A program made the position numbers and the translations under genes. A DNA stretch of 64,000 bases, taken from NCBI GenBank assembly GCA_024235855.1, contig JACKLN010000005.1:62001-126000 (forward strand), written 5' to 3'. The notes beneath the pieces were generated by a model. That model ran no database searches. It was not told the DNA's origin and was given only the letters and a program-made list of their open reading frames with translations. Origin of the DNA: Burkholderiaceae bacterium. GTDB lineage: Bacteria; Pseudomonadota; Gammaproteobacteria; Burkholderiales; Burkholderiaceae_C. This document shows positions 31,525 to 39,598 of the stretch, piece by piece. Numbering within the stretch: the first letter of the stretch is position 1; each line of letters starts with the position of its first letter.

Positions 31525-32405
31525 TTAGGGTCAACCCCGAGATGTCGGAGCAGGCTGTCGACCACCGGCCGCTGGGCGGCGGAACTGGGGTCCATGCGCC
31601 AGCTCAGGTGCACCGGCAGCGGCGGCAGCGTGCTGTCGCAGGCCAGAGCCTTCAGCGGGCCGCGGCCACGCAGGCGCTCGACGACGGCCGACGGCAGCGT
31701 GGCGATGCCCAGGCCATCCTCCACCAGCCGCGCCAGCGCGCTGATCGACGAGACGGTGTGCACGCGCCGTGGCTCGATCCCGGCGCGGTGCAGCAGGTCC
31801 AGCAGCGCCACGTGCGGCTGCGAGCCGCGCTGGAAGGTCAGCAGTTCGTGGCCAGCCAGGTCGGCCAGAGTCCACTGCCGGCGGCGGTGCTGCTGCGCAT
31901 GGCCGACGAAGAGCATCGGCATCGACGGCAGCGCGATGGCGCGCACGCCGGTGCCCGCTGCGGGCAGCGCGGCAATCGACAGGTCCAGCGTGCCGCGCGC
32001 CAGCTGGTCCACCAGCACCGGCGAGGTTTCCACCGTCAGCTCCAGCGCCATCTCAGGCTGCGCGGCATGCAGCTGGCGCACCCAGTCCATCAGCCACGAG
32101 TGCAGGGCCGACTCGAACGCCCCCACGCGCAGCAGCACGGGCTGTGCGGCCGAGGCGCCCAGCTCGGCGCGGATCTCCTTCTGCATGGCCAGCAGCTTTT
32201 CCGCGTGGCCCATGAAGCGCTGGCCCGCCACGGTGAGGCGGAACTGGCGGTCGCCGCGGTCCAGCAGCAGCGTCCCCAGTTCCTGCTCGAGCGCCGCGAT
32301 GCGGCTGGACATGGCCGACTGCGTGAGGTGCAGCTTCTCCGCCGCGCGCGTGACGCTGCGCAGCGTGACCACCCAGTAGAAGGCCTCGACGAAGCGCAGG
32401 TTCAT
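31506..32405 (-). CDS. LysR-type transcriptional regulator
   Basis: A 299-residue LysR family regulator. The N-terminal winged helix-turn-helix occupies residues 1-60 (FVEAFYWVVTLRSVTRAAEKL, HLTQSAMSSRIAALEQELG, LLLDRGDRQFRLT). The C-terminal effector domain covers about 90-295 with ETSPVLVDQLARGTLDLSIAALP-type sequence. It lies between the racemase gene (13 bp) and DUF1445 (56 bp) on the same strand, and probably controls the pyroglutamate genes around it. The effector is unknown; 5-oxoproline or D-glutamate would be reasonable guesses. Confidence 0.92.
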   Translation of the reverse strand: MNLRFVEAFYWVVTLRSVTRAAEKLHLTQSAMSSRIAALEQELGTLLLDRGDRQFRLTVAGQRFMGHAEKLLAMQKEIRAELGASAAQPVLLRVGAFESALHSWLMDWVRQLHAAQPEMALELTVETSPVLVDQLARGTLDLSIAALPAAGTGVRAIALPSMPMLFVGHAQQHRRRQWTLADLAGHELLTFQRGSQPHVALLDLLHRAGIEPRRVHTVSSISALARLVEDGLGIATLPSAVVERLRGRGPLKALACDSTLPPLPVHLSWRMDPSSAAQRPVVDSLLRHLGVDPNHRKYR

Positions 32406-32418
32406 GGCGTCGACATCT

Positions 32419-33072
32419 TCACGGCAGCGCCGCCCAGCGCGCGTGCAGCAGCGTCATCACGTCGTGCACCGACCGCCCGCAGGCGCGCGCCACGGCATCG
32501 CGGTACGGGGGCATGTTGGTGCACTCCAGCACGATGGCGCCGGTGGCCGGGCGGGCCGCCACCAGGGCCTGCGCAGCATCGACCACCTGCCGCTCGGCGT
32601 CCACGGGGTCGAGCGTGGGCCGGTCATCCAGCAGCGTGCGGGCGAAGGCGCTGTGGGGCCGGATGCCCTGCACCGGCGTGTCGGGGGCGGCGCCGGCGGC
32701 GCGCAGCACGGCCGCGTCCAGTGCCCTGCCGTCCACCGTCACCACGCCGGGCCGATGGGCCGCGAGTTCCGGCAGCCACAGCAGGGCCGAGGTCCACACC
32801 GGCACCGGCAGCGCCACCTGTAGCTCGGCCTGCCAGCGCGCCAGGAAGCCGCAGCTGGTGGTCAAGGCACGCGCGCCGTCGGCCACCATCGCGCGGCCGG
32901 CCTCGATGAAGGGGGCGATCAGCGCCGGGTCGCCCTGCTGCACCACACGCACCGGCGTCGCGCCCTGCACCACGCGGTGGCGCACCGGCATGGTGAAGCT
33001 GCCGGCATGGCCGACGTCGCCCGGCAGGCGGGGGAAGCGGGTCTGCAGCATCAGCACGCCGAGGTGGGCCAT
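32419..33072 (-). CDS. Aspartate/glutamate racemase family protein
   Basis: A 217-residue cofactor-independent Asp/Glu/hydantoin racemase superfamily member. The two catalytic cysteine regions are present as LTTSCGFLARWQ (about residue 75) and IVLECTNMPPYRDAV (about residue 185), with HSAFARTLL between. Substrate within the superfamily cannot be told from sequence alone. The linked D-glutamate cyclase-type DUF1445 and PxpABC favour glutamate or a 5-oxoproline relative. It is the first gene of the minus-strand run and is divergent from the second TRAP operon across 84 bp. Confidence 0.83.
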   Translation of the reverse strand: MAHLGVLMLQTRFPRLPGDVGHAGSFTMPVRHRVVQGATPVRVVQQGDPALIAPFIEAGRAMVADGARALTTSCGFLARWQAELQVALPVPVWTSALLWLPELAAHRPGVVTVDGRALDAAVLRAAGAAPDTPVQGIRPHSAFARTLLDDRPTLDPVDAERQVVDAAQALVAARPATGAIVLECTNMPPYRDAVARACGRSVHDVMTLLHARWAALP

Positions 33073-33110
33073 GGTGGGGCTTTGGTGAAAGTCCCGGGCG
33101 GTCGGGCCTC

Positions 33111-33126
33111 TGGCACGCCCTATGCT
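33111..33126 (+). promoter_or_regulatory. Near-consensus sigma-54 (-24/-12) promoter for second TRAP operon
   Basis: TGGCACG-CCCT-ATGCT matches the sigma-54 consensus TGGCACG-N4-TTGCW at every defined position except the first T of the -12 element (A here). GG and GC are exactly 10 bp apart. The predicted transcription start is near 33137, leaving about 20 nt before the dctP ATG at 33157, enough for the ribosome-binding site. This implies RpoN plus an enhancer-binding protein, as expected for a nitrogen-scavenging transporter. Confidence 0.7.
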
Positions 33127-33156
33127 CCGGCACCGTTTTCCAGACCTGGAGTGTCC

Positions 33157-34131
33157 ATGAAAGCACGCAACGTCCTCTTCACCGCCGCCCTCGGTGCCCT
33201 GGTGGCCACCGGCCCCGCCCTGGCCCAGACCAAGTGGGACCTGCCCGCCGCCTACCCGGCCACCAACTTCCACAGCGTGAACCTGCAGGCGTTCGCCGAT
33301 GAGGTGAAGGCGGCCAGCGGCGGCAAGCTGGAGATCACGGTGCACGCCAACGCGTCGCTGTTCAAGGCGCCGGAGATCAAGCGCGCGGTGCAGGGCGGGC
33401 AGGCACAGATCGGCGAGATCCTGCTGGTGAACTTCGGCAACGAGTGGCCGATCTTCTCCGCCGACGGCCTGCCCTTCCTGGCCGACAGCTACGACAGCGC
33501 GATGAAGCTCTACGCCGCGCAGAAGCCGATGCTGCAGAAGAAGCTCGGCGAGCAGGGCATGATGCTGCTGTACGCCGTGCCGTGGCCGCCGCAGGGCATC
33601 TACAGCAAGCGCGCGGTGAACACGGCCGCCGACCTGAAGGGCCTGAAGTGGCGTGCCTACAGCCCGGCCACCGCGCGCATCGCCGAACTGGTGGGTGCGC
33701 AGCCGGTGACGGTGCAGGCGGCGGAACTCAGCCAGGCCATGGCCACCGGCGTGGTGGAGAGCTACATGTCCAGCGGCTCCACCGGCGCCGACACCAAGAC
33801 CTACGAGCACCTGAAGTTCTGGTACGACACCCAGGCCTGGCTGCCGAAGAACGCCGTCATCGTCAACAAGCGCGCCTTCGACGCTCTGGACAAGGCCACG
33901 CAGGACGCGGTGATGAAGGCGGCCGCCACGGCCGAGACGCGCGGCCTGGAAGCGAGCAAGAAGGTCAACACCGAGAGCCTGGACAAGCTGCGTGCCGGCG
34001 GCATGCAGATCCTGCCGCCGTCGCCGCAGCTCAAGGCTGACCTGCAGAAGGTGGGCGAGACCATGCTCAAGGAGTGGCTGGACAAGGCCGGCCCCGAAGG
34101 CCAGGCCCTGGTCGACGCCTTCCGCAAGTGA
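33157..34131 (+). CDS. dctP: TRAP transporter periplasmic receptor DctP (second set)
   Basis: A 324-residue DctP receptor with a signal peptide (cleavage after ALA, before QTKWDLPAAY). It is a close paralogue of the receptor at 29625-30602, sharing blocks such as SLFKAPEIKRAVQ, KGLKWRAYSPATARIA and AFDALDKATQDAVMKAA. The carboxylate-binding arginine lies in KWRAY. TGGAG precedes the ATG at 33157, and the sigma-54 promoter is 30 bp upstream. The likely ligand is again pyroglutamate or a related amino-acid derivative, inferred from context. Confidence 0.92.
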   Translation: MKARNVLFTAALGALVATGPALAQTKWDLPAAYPATNFHSVNLQAFADEVKAASGGKLEITVHANASLFKAPEIKRAVQGGQAQIGEILLVNFGNEWPIFSADGLPFLADSYDSAMKLYAAQKPMLQKKLGEQGMMLLYAVPWPPQGIYSKRAVNTAADLKGLKWRAYSPATARIAELVGAQPVTVQAAELSQAMATGVVESYMSSGSTGADTKTYEHLKFWYDTQAWLPKNAVIVNKRAFDALDKATQDAVMKAAATAETRGLEASKKVNTESLDKLRAGGMQILPPSPQLKADLQKVGETMLKEWLDKAGPEGQALVDAFRK

Positions 34132-34149
34132 GCGCGGCAAGCCGCTGAC

Positions 34150-34662
34150 GTGCTGCGCCGCGCCCTCGACGCCCTGTACGACGGTGCCGCCTGGTTGGCG
34201 GCGCTGGCGATGATCGGCCTGCTGGCGATGGTGCTGCTGTCCATCGCCAGCCGGCAGCTGGGCTTCTATGTGCCGGGCACGGACGCCTATGCCGGCTACC
34301 TGATGGCGGCCTGCGGCTTCCTGGCGCTGGCGCACACCTTCAAGCGCGGCGAGCACATCCGCGTGACGCTGATCATGCTGCGGCTGAAGGGCCGGGCCCG
34401 GCGCGCGCTGGAGCTGTGGGCGCTGGCCGCCGGCACGCTGCTGGCGGCGCTGGCGGCGTTCTACGCGGTACGGCTGTCCTGGCAGTCGCATCTGTTCCAC
34501 GACATCTCCACCAGCAACGACGCGACGCCGCTGTGGATCCCGCAGCTGAGCATGGCCGCCGGTAGCCTGATCCTGCTGCTGGCCTTCGTCGACGAGCTGG
34601 TGCTGGAGTTCCTGGGCCGACGCTCGCACGCGACCCCCGACGAGGCACTGCGCAATGAGTGA
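34150..34662 (+). CDS. dctQ: TRAP transporter small permease DctQ (second set)
   Basis: A 170-residue four-span DctQ subunit starting at a GTG. Signature stretches are SRQLGFYVPGTDAYAGYLMA, HIRVTLIMLRLKGRARR and ATPLWIPQLSMAAGS. It begins 18 bp after dctP and its 3' end overlaps dctM by 8 bases. It is paralogous to the DctQ on the opposite strand at 29.1-29.6 kb. Confidence 0.9.
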   Translation: MLRRALDALYDGAAWLAALAMIGLLAMVLLSIASRQLGFYVPGTDAYAGYLMAACGFLALAHTFKRGEHIRVTLIMLRLKGRARRALELWALAAGTLLAALAAFYAVRLSWQSHLFHDISTSNDATPLWIPQLSMAAGSLILLLAFVDELVLEFLGRRSHATPDEALRNE

Positions 34663-35956
34663 CCTCGCCATCACCGCGCTGCTGGTCGCCAGCCTGTTCC
34701 TGATCCTGGGCAGCGGGGTGTGGATCGGCCTGACGCTGTCGGGCGTGGCCTGGATCGGCATGCAGCTGTTCAGCAGCCGGCCCGCGGGCGACGCGATGGC
34801 GGTCACGATCTGGGGCAGTGCCAGCAGCTGGACGCTGACCGCACTGCCGCTGTTCGTGTGGATGGGCGAGATCCTGTTCCGCACCCGGCTGTCCAACGAC
34901 ATGTTCCGCGGCCTGGCGCCGTGGATGCAGGCGCTGCCCGGGCGCCTGCTGCACACCAACGTGGTGGGCTGCACCATCTTCGCGGCGGTGTCGGGCTCGA
35001 GTGCCGCCACCGTGGCCACCATCGGCAAGATGAGCCTGCCGGAGCTCAAGCGCCGCGGCTACCCGGACGCCATCGTCGTGGGCTCGCTGGCCGGCGCCGG
35101 CACGCTGGGGCTGCTGATCCCGCCGTCGATCATCATGATCGTCTACGGCGTCACGGCCGAGGTCTCCATCGCCCAGCTGTTCGTGGCCGGCGTGCTGCCG
35201 GGGCTGATGCTGGCCGGGCTGTTCTCCGGCTACCTGGGGCTGTGGTCGCTGCTGAACCCTGGGCGCATCCCGCCGGCCGACGGCGGGCTGACGCTGGCGG
35301 GCAAGCTCAAGGAGTCGCGTCACCTGATCCCGGTGCTGCTGCTGATCGCCGCGGTGCTGGGCAGCATCTACGGCGGCATTGCCACCGCCACCGAGGCCGC
35401 GGCGCTGGGCGTCGTGGGCGCACTGCTGATCTCCGGCGCGCAGGGTTCGCTGACCTGGGCCACGTTCCGCGAGTCGCTGCTCGGCGGCGTGCGCCTGTAC
35501 TGCATGATCGCGCTGATCCTCGCCGGCGCAGCCTTCCTGACGCTGGCCATGGGCTACATCGGGCTGCCGCGCCATCTCGCCGAATGGATCGGCCGCCTCG
35601 GCCTGGCACCCTGGCAGCTGCTGCTGGCGCTGGCGGCCTTCTACATCCTGCTCGGCTGCTTCCTGGACGGCATCTCGATGGTGGTGCTGACCATGGGCGT
35701 GATCCTGCCCACGGTGCAGGCCGCCGGGATCGACCTGATCTGGTTCGGCATCTTCATCGTCATCGTGGTGGAGATGGCGCAGATCACGCCGCCGGTGGGC
35801 TTCAACCTCTTCGTGCTGCAGGGCATGACCGGGCGCGACATCGCCTGGATTGCGCGCGTGACCTTCCCGTTCTTCGCGCTGATGGTGCTGGGCTGCGCGC
35901 TGGTGTACTGGGTGCCGGAGATCGTGACCTGGCTGCCGGCGCAGATGCGTCGCTGA
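34655..35956 (+). CDS. dctM: TRAP transporter large permease DctM (second set)
   Basis: A 433-residue large TRAP permease with about 12 hydrophobic spans. It carries FVWMGEILFRTRL, FAAVSGSSAATVATIG, LIPPSIIMIVYGVTAEVSIA, GGIATATEAAALGVVG and MAQITPPVGFNLFVLQG, nearly the same blocks as the first-set DctM. It is the last gene of the sigma-54-driven dctPQM operon; a hairpin follows the stop at once. Confidence 0.93.
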   Translation: MSDLAITALLVASLFLILGSGVWIGLTLSGVAWIGMQLFSSRPAGDAMAVTIWGSASSWTLTALPLFVWMGEILFRTRLSNDMFRGLAPWMQALPGRLLHTNVVGCTIFAAVSGSSAATVATIGKMSLPELKRRGYPDAIVVGSLAGAGTLGLLIPPSIIMIVYGVTAEVSIAQLFVAGVLPGLMLAGLFSGYLGLWSLLNPGRIPPADGGLTLAGKLKESRHLIPVLLLIAAVLGSIYGGIATATEAAALGVVGALLISGAQGSLTWATFRESLLGGVRLYCMIALILAGAAFLTLAMGYIGLPRHLAEWIGRLGLAPWQLLLALAAFYILLGCFLDGISMVVLTMGVILPTVQAAGIDLIWFGIFIVIVVEMAQITPPVGFNLFVLQGMTGRDIAWIARVTFPFFALMVLGCALVYWVPEIVTWLPAQMRR

Positions 35957-35960
35957 GCAC

Positions 35961-35985
35961 AACAGGGGCCGCATCGGCCCGCTGT
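35961..35985 (+). terminator. Hairpin after second dctM
   Basis: AACAGGGGCC-GCATC-GGCCCGCTGTT forms a GC-rich stem with one bulged base, starting 5 bp after the dctM stop. Only a short TT follows, so it is a weak intrinsic terminator at best, but its placement fits. Confidence 0.4.
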
Positions 35986-36065
35986 TCGACCGATCACGAC
36001 GAGGCCGCACGCCTACGATGGCTGGCACCTGGGCGCACCGTTTGCGCCGCGTGGAGCCTGCCGCC

Positions 36066-38603
36066 ATGTCCGACCTGTCGCACCCGCCGTTGAACCTCGT
36101 CCCCGCGGACAAGTCGCCGGTCACGGTGTCGCTGCCGGACGCGCCCTACCTCTGGCCCACGCCACCGCTGGCCTGCTACCCGCAGCCGATGCGGCCGATG
36201 GTGGCCGACGCCTGCGTGGTCGAAGGCCTCAACGGCAAGACCATGCCCGGCCAGCTGGTGGCCTTCCACCCGGAACACGACGACCTGCAGCTGCTGGCGC
36301 CCAACATGCGCCAGCCGCTGAAGATGCGCCTGGGCCAGTTCCGGCGCCTGATCCTGGCCAAGCCGCTGTCGCCGCTGCCGGGCACGCCCAGCGAGGAGGA
36401 CGGGCACCCGCTGAACGAGCGCCCGCAGCTGCCCTACCGCATCCGATTCATCGATGGCGACGAGGTCAGCGGCACGACCGTGGGCAGCGTCGAGGAGCCC
36501 TGGGGCCTGTACCTGTTCGAGCCACTGGATGCCATCGGCAGCGTGCGCCGGATCTTCGTCCCGCGCAGCGCCTACGACGAGGCCGACATCGGCCCCAAGA
36601 TCGGTGAAGTGCTGCTCGAGTTCGAGGGCACCACCCCTGGCGCACTGGACGACGCGCTGGAAGAGCAGAGCGCCATGCGCAATCGTCGCCTGGGCGATGT
36701 GCTGCTGATGCGCAAGGCCGTCACCGCCGATCAGTTGGCCGAAGCCCTGGAGCAACAGAGCAGCATGCCCATGGTGCGCATCGGCGAGGCGCTGATGGCC
36801 ATGGGCTACGTCACGGAGGCGCAACTCGAAGACGCCTTGCGACAGCAGCACGAGGAGCGGGGCATTCCGCTGGGCGAGCTGCTGGTGCGGAACGGTGTCG
36901 TGACCCGCGAGCGGCTGCAGTCGGCCCTGGCGCGGAAGATGGGCTACCCGATGGTGGACCTGGACGCCTTCCCCTTCGACCGCGACGCCGTGGACCGTCT
37001 GCCGCACCCGGTGGCGAATCGCCGCCAAGTGGTGCCGCTGATGCTGCGGGGTGGCCGGCTCGTGGTGGCGATGGACAACCCCGGCCGCCGCGACGCGCTG
37101 GACGAGATCGAGTTCATCACGCAGATGAAGGTCGTGCCGGTGCTCGCCGACCCGCTGGACGTGCCGTCAGCGATCGAGCGGGCCTATCTGCGCCCCGACC
37201 TCAACGCCTGGGTGCAGGCCGACGAGTTGCAGCGCGAGACGCCGTCGACCACCGCCAAGCCCGACGCGCTGGACGCGCGCGAGCTGCTGGCCTCGCTGGA
37301 GCAACAGGACAGCCTGGACGCACCGCCGGAGACCGAGGAAGCGCAGATCGCGCAGAGTGACAACTCGCTGGTGCGGCTGATCAACAAGATGATCCTGGAC
37401 GCGCAGGCACAGTCGGTGTCGGACATCCACATCGAATGCCCGGGCAACCGCGAGAAGCTGCGCATCCGCTTCCGCAAGGACGGCCAGCTCAAGCCCTACC
37501 TGGAGCTGCCCTACACCTACCGCTCGGCGGTCATCGCGCGGCTGAAGATCATGTGCGACCTCGACATCTCCGAGCGCCGCAAGCCGCAGGACGGCAAGAT
37601 CGCCTTCGGCAAGTTCTCCACCGGCTCGAAGCTCGAGCTGCGCCTGGCCACGATACCGACGCAGAACAACCTCGAGGACGCGGTGCTGCGCCTGCTGAGC
37701 TCGGCGCGGCCGCTGCCGCTGGACAAGCTGGGCTTCAGCGCCGCCAACCTCGATGGCCTGAAGGCGGTGATGCAGCGGCCCTACGGCATGGTGCTGTGCG
37801 TCGGCCCCACCGGCTCGGGCAAGACCACCACGCTGCACTCGGCGCTGTCGTTCATCAACACGCCCGACCGCAAGATCTGGACGGCCGAGGACCCGGTGGA
37901 GATCACGCAGAGCGGCCTGCGCCAGGTGCAGGTCAACCCGCGCATCGACTGGACCTTCGCCAAGGCGCTGCGCGCCTTCCTGCGCGCCGACCCGGACGTG
38001 ATCATGGTCGGCGAGATCCGCGACCAGGAGACCGCGCAGACCGCGATCGAGGCGTCGCTGACCGGCCACCTGGTGCTCTCCACGCTGCACACCAACAGCG
38101 CGGCGGAGACGGTGACGCGCCTGCTCGACATGGGCATGGACCCGTTCAACTTCGCCGACTCGCTGCTGGGCGTGCTGGCGCAGCGCCTGGTGCGGCGGCT
38201 GTGCCCCAAGTGCCTGCAGTCCAGGCCGGCCAGCGAGGCCGAGGTGGACGAGCTGGCCGAGGACTGGCTGCATGCCTGGCCCGACGCCGACCGCCGGCCG
38301 GCCAAGGCCGACCTGCTGGCCGACTGGACCGCGCGCCACGCGCAGGACGGTCGGCTGCGCTTCCACCACGCGCCGGGCTGCAGCGCCTGCGACCACACCG
38401 GCTTCAAGGGCCGCGCCGCGTTGCACGAACTGCTGACGGTGACGCGCGCCATCAAGCGGCAGATCCAGACCGGCGCCCGCGCCGAGGAGATCCTGAGCTC
38501 GGCGATGGCCGAGGGCTTGCGCACGCTGCGGCAGGACGGCATCGAGAAGGTGCTCGATGGCGTGACCACCATCGAAGAGGTCCGCGCCGGCAGCAATGGC
38601 TGA
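36066..38603 (+). CDS. GspE/PilB-family secretion ATPase with extended N-terminus
   Basis: An 845-residue AAA-like ATPase of the type II secretion/type IV pilus assembly family. About 150 N-terminal residues form an unusual extra domain (ACVVEGLNGKTMPGQLVAFH, QPLKMRLGQFRRLIL). It is followed by helical MshEN/T2SSE-N repeats (about 180-390) with EALEQQ-type periodicity. The ATPase core carries Walker A GPTGSGKTTT at 580-589, the Asp box AEDPVEI, Walker B and the His box (LSTLHTNSA). Zinc-type cysteine pairs CPKC (713-716) and CSAC (near 772) are present. No other secretion or pilus genes lie in the window, so it is an orphan here; its partner machine cannot be named. ATG 36066 follows a GGAG. 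Confidence 0.9.
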   Translation: MSDLSHPPLNLVPADKSPVTVSLPDAPYLWPTPPLACYPQPMRPMVADACVVEGLNGKTMPGQLVAFHPEHDDLQLLAPNMRQPLKMRLGQFRRLILAKPLSPLPGTPSEEDGHPLNERPQLPYRIRFIDGDEVSGTTVGSVEEPWGLYLFEPLDAIGSVRRIFVPRSAYDEADIGPKIGEVLLEFEGTTPGALDDALEEQSAMRNRRLGDVLLMRKAVTADQLAEALEQQSSMPMVRIGEALMAMGYVTEAQLEDALRQQHEERGIPLGELLVRNGVVTRERLQSALARKMGYPMVDLDAFPFDRDAVDRLPHPVANRRQVVPLMLRGGRLVVAMDNPGRRDALDEIEFITQMKVVPVLADPLDVPSAIERAYLRPDLNAWVQADELQRETPSTTAKPDALDARELLASLEQQDSLDAPPETEEAQIAQSDNSLVRLINKMILDAQAQSVSDIHIECPGNREKLRIRFRKDGQLKPYLELPYTYRSAVIARLKIMCDLDISERRKPQDGKIAFGKFSTGSKLELRLATIPTQNNLEDAVLRLLSSARPLPLDKLGFSAANLDGLKAVMQRPYGMVLCVGPTGSGKTTTLHSALSFINTPDRKIWTAEDPVEITQSGLRQVQVNPRIDWTFAKALRAFLRADPDVIMVGEIRDQETAQTAIEASLTGHLVLSTLHTNSAAETVTRLLDMGMDPFNFADSLLGVLAQRLVRRLCPKCLQSRPASEAEVDELAEDWLHAWPDADRRPAKADLLADWTARHAQDGRLRFHHAPGCSACDHTGFKGRAALHELLTVTRAIKRQIQTGARAEEILSSAMAEGLRTLRQDGIEKVLDGVTTIEEVRAGSNG

Positions 38604-38617
38604 GGCAGGACAGAAAA

Positions 38618-38880
38618 CAGTCCCTGCGGACTGTTCTCTGCCTGCCGAAGCGGTCGAGCTCTGCGAGGCCGTGGGTGCGGTGGAGGTCAAACAGCCCCTG
38701 CGGGCTGTTCTCTGCCTGCCGAAGCGGCCGAGCTCTGCGAGGCCGTGGGTGCGGTGGGGGTCAGAACAGTCCCTGCGGACTGCTTTCTGCCTGCCGAAGC
38801 GGCCGAGCTCTGCAAGGCCGTGGGCGCGGCGGAGGTCGAGCAGTCCCTGCCGACCGTTCCGCACCTGCCCAGACAGCCGA
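38618..38880. repeat. 74-75 bp tandem repeat array with covarying hairpin
   Basis: Three full units and one decayed unit begin at 38618, 38692, 38767 and 38841 (spacing 74, 75, 74). Each starts with a short stem-loop: CAGTCC-CTGC-GGACTG in units 1 and 3, CAGCCC-CTGC-GGGCTG in unit 2. The T-to-C and A-to-G changes in unit 2 compensate each other, so pairing is kept. The fourth unit has lost pairing. The rest of the unit (TGCCTGCCGAAGCGGCCGAG and onward) is also conserved. It lies in the convergent gap after the GspE gene and looks like a REP/BIME-type intergenic element, not coding sequence. Confidence 0.8.
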
Positions 38881-38911
38881 GCGCCCGAGGCCGCGCGAGC
38901 CGCAGTCGCGC

Positions 38912-38944
38912 CCCAAGAAAAACGGCCGCCCGAAGGCGGCCGTT
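38912..38944 (-). terminator. Rho-independent terminator of the HU-like gene
   Basis: On the minus strand a perfect 10-bp stem AACGGCCGCC / GGCGGCCGTT with a TTCG tetraloop is followed by TTTCTT. It lies 19 bp below the stop of the HU-like gene and is the clearest intrinsic terminator in the window. Confidence 0.85.
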
Positions 38945-38962
38945 GGCGTGGATGCCGGTCGA

Positions 38963-39430
38963 TCAGCTCGACGCGGCGTCCTTCAGCTTCTTCATCGGGC
39001 GGACCTTCACCTTCACGCTGGCCGGCTTGGCGGCGAACATGCGCTCTTGCTTGGTGAACGGGTCGATGCCCTTGCGCGCCTTCTTGGCCGGCACGTGGTT
39101 CACGCTGACCTTGAACAGGCCAGGCATCGTGAACGAACCCAGGCCCTTCTTGCTCAGCGAGGCGGCGATGGTGCTCTCCAGCGAGGCCAGCACCGACTTG
39201 ACGTGCTTGACCTCGACGGCGGCCAGTTCGGCCAGGTGGGCGGCCAGGCTGGTCTTGTTGAACACCGTCTTGATCGCCTTCGGTGCGGCCTTGGGGGCTG
39301 CAGCCTTGGCGGCCTTCGGGGCGGCGGCCTTCTTCGCCGGAGCCGCCTTCTTCGCGGGAGCCGCCTTCTTCGCGGGAGCCGCCTTCGCGGCCTTCTTGGC
39401 GGGCGCAGCCGCCTTCTTCGCAGTTGCCAT
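38963..39430 (-). CDS. HU-family DNA-binding protein with Lys/Ala-rich N-terminal tail
   Basis: A 155-residue nucleoid protein. Residues 1-55 are a low-complexity tail built of PAKKA/APKAA repeats, like histone H1 or AlgP tails. Residues about 56-150 form an HU/IHF-type domain (FNKTSLAAHLAELAAVEVKHV, LGSFTMPGLFKVSVNHVPA, then the arm region ending VKVKVRPMKKLKD). The tail should add sequence-independent DNA binding and compaction. AAGGA precedes the ATG at 39430. The gene has its own promoter and a strong terminator, so it is monocistronic. Confidence 0.88.
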   Translation of the reverse strand: MATAKKAAAPAKKAAKAAPAKKAAPAKKAAPAKKAAAPKAAKAAAPKAAPKAIKTVFNKTSLAAHLAELAAVEVKHVKSVLASLESTIAASLSKKGLGSFTMPGLFKVSVNHVPAKKARKGIDPFTKQERMFAAKPASVKVKVRPMKKLKDAASS

Positions 39431-39457
39431 GAGTGTCTGTCCTTTTAGATGGAGTTC

Positions 39458-39507
39458 GCTCGTTTCAGCGAGCATGCGAATTCTAGGCACTTCTGAGCCG
39501 CTTTGAA
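39458..39507 (-). promoter_or_regulatory. Promoter and 5' leader stem-loop of the HU-like gene
   Basis: On the minus strand TTCAAA (39502-39507) and TAGAAT (39480-39485) are separated by 16 bp, a weak -35 with a good -10. The predicted start is near 39473. The transcript would begin with a perfect stem-loop GCTCG-CTGAAA-CGAGC (39458-39473), 27 nt before the start codon. Such a 5' hairpin may stabilise the mRNA of an abundant protein; this is inference. Confidence 0.5.
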
Positions 39508-39598
39508 GCACCGCAGGCCGCAGAAATCGCGTTTTTCGCGCTCGAAACGCGGCTTTCATGCCACGTCGCGGTCAACCGATGCGACGAAGCTGCGCGAA

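Noticed and set aside
38618..38880. CRISPR-like array
   Set aside because: Units are contiguous with no unique spacers and there are no cas genes.
38596..39057. Open frame across the 74-bp repeats giving a repetitive CLPKRPSSARPWVRW-type peptide
   Set aside because: The peptide is an artefact of the repeat; covariation is in the DNA/RNA stem, and the frame runs antisense into the HU-like gene.
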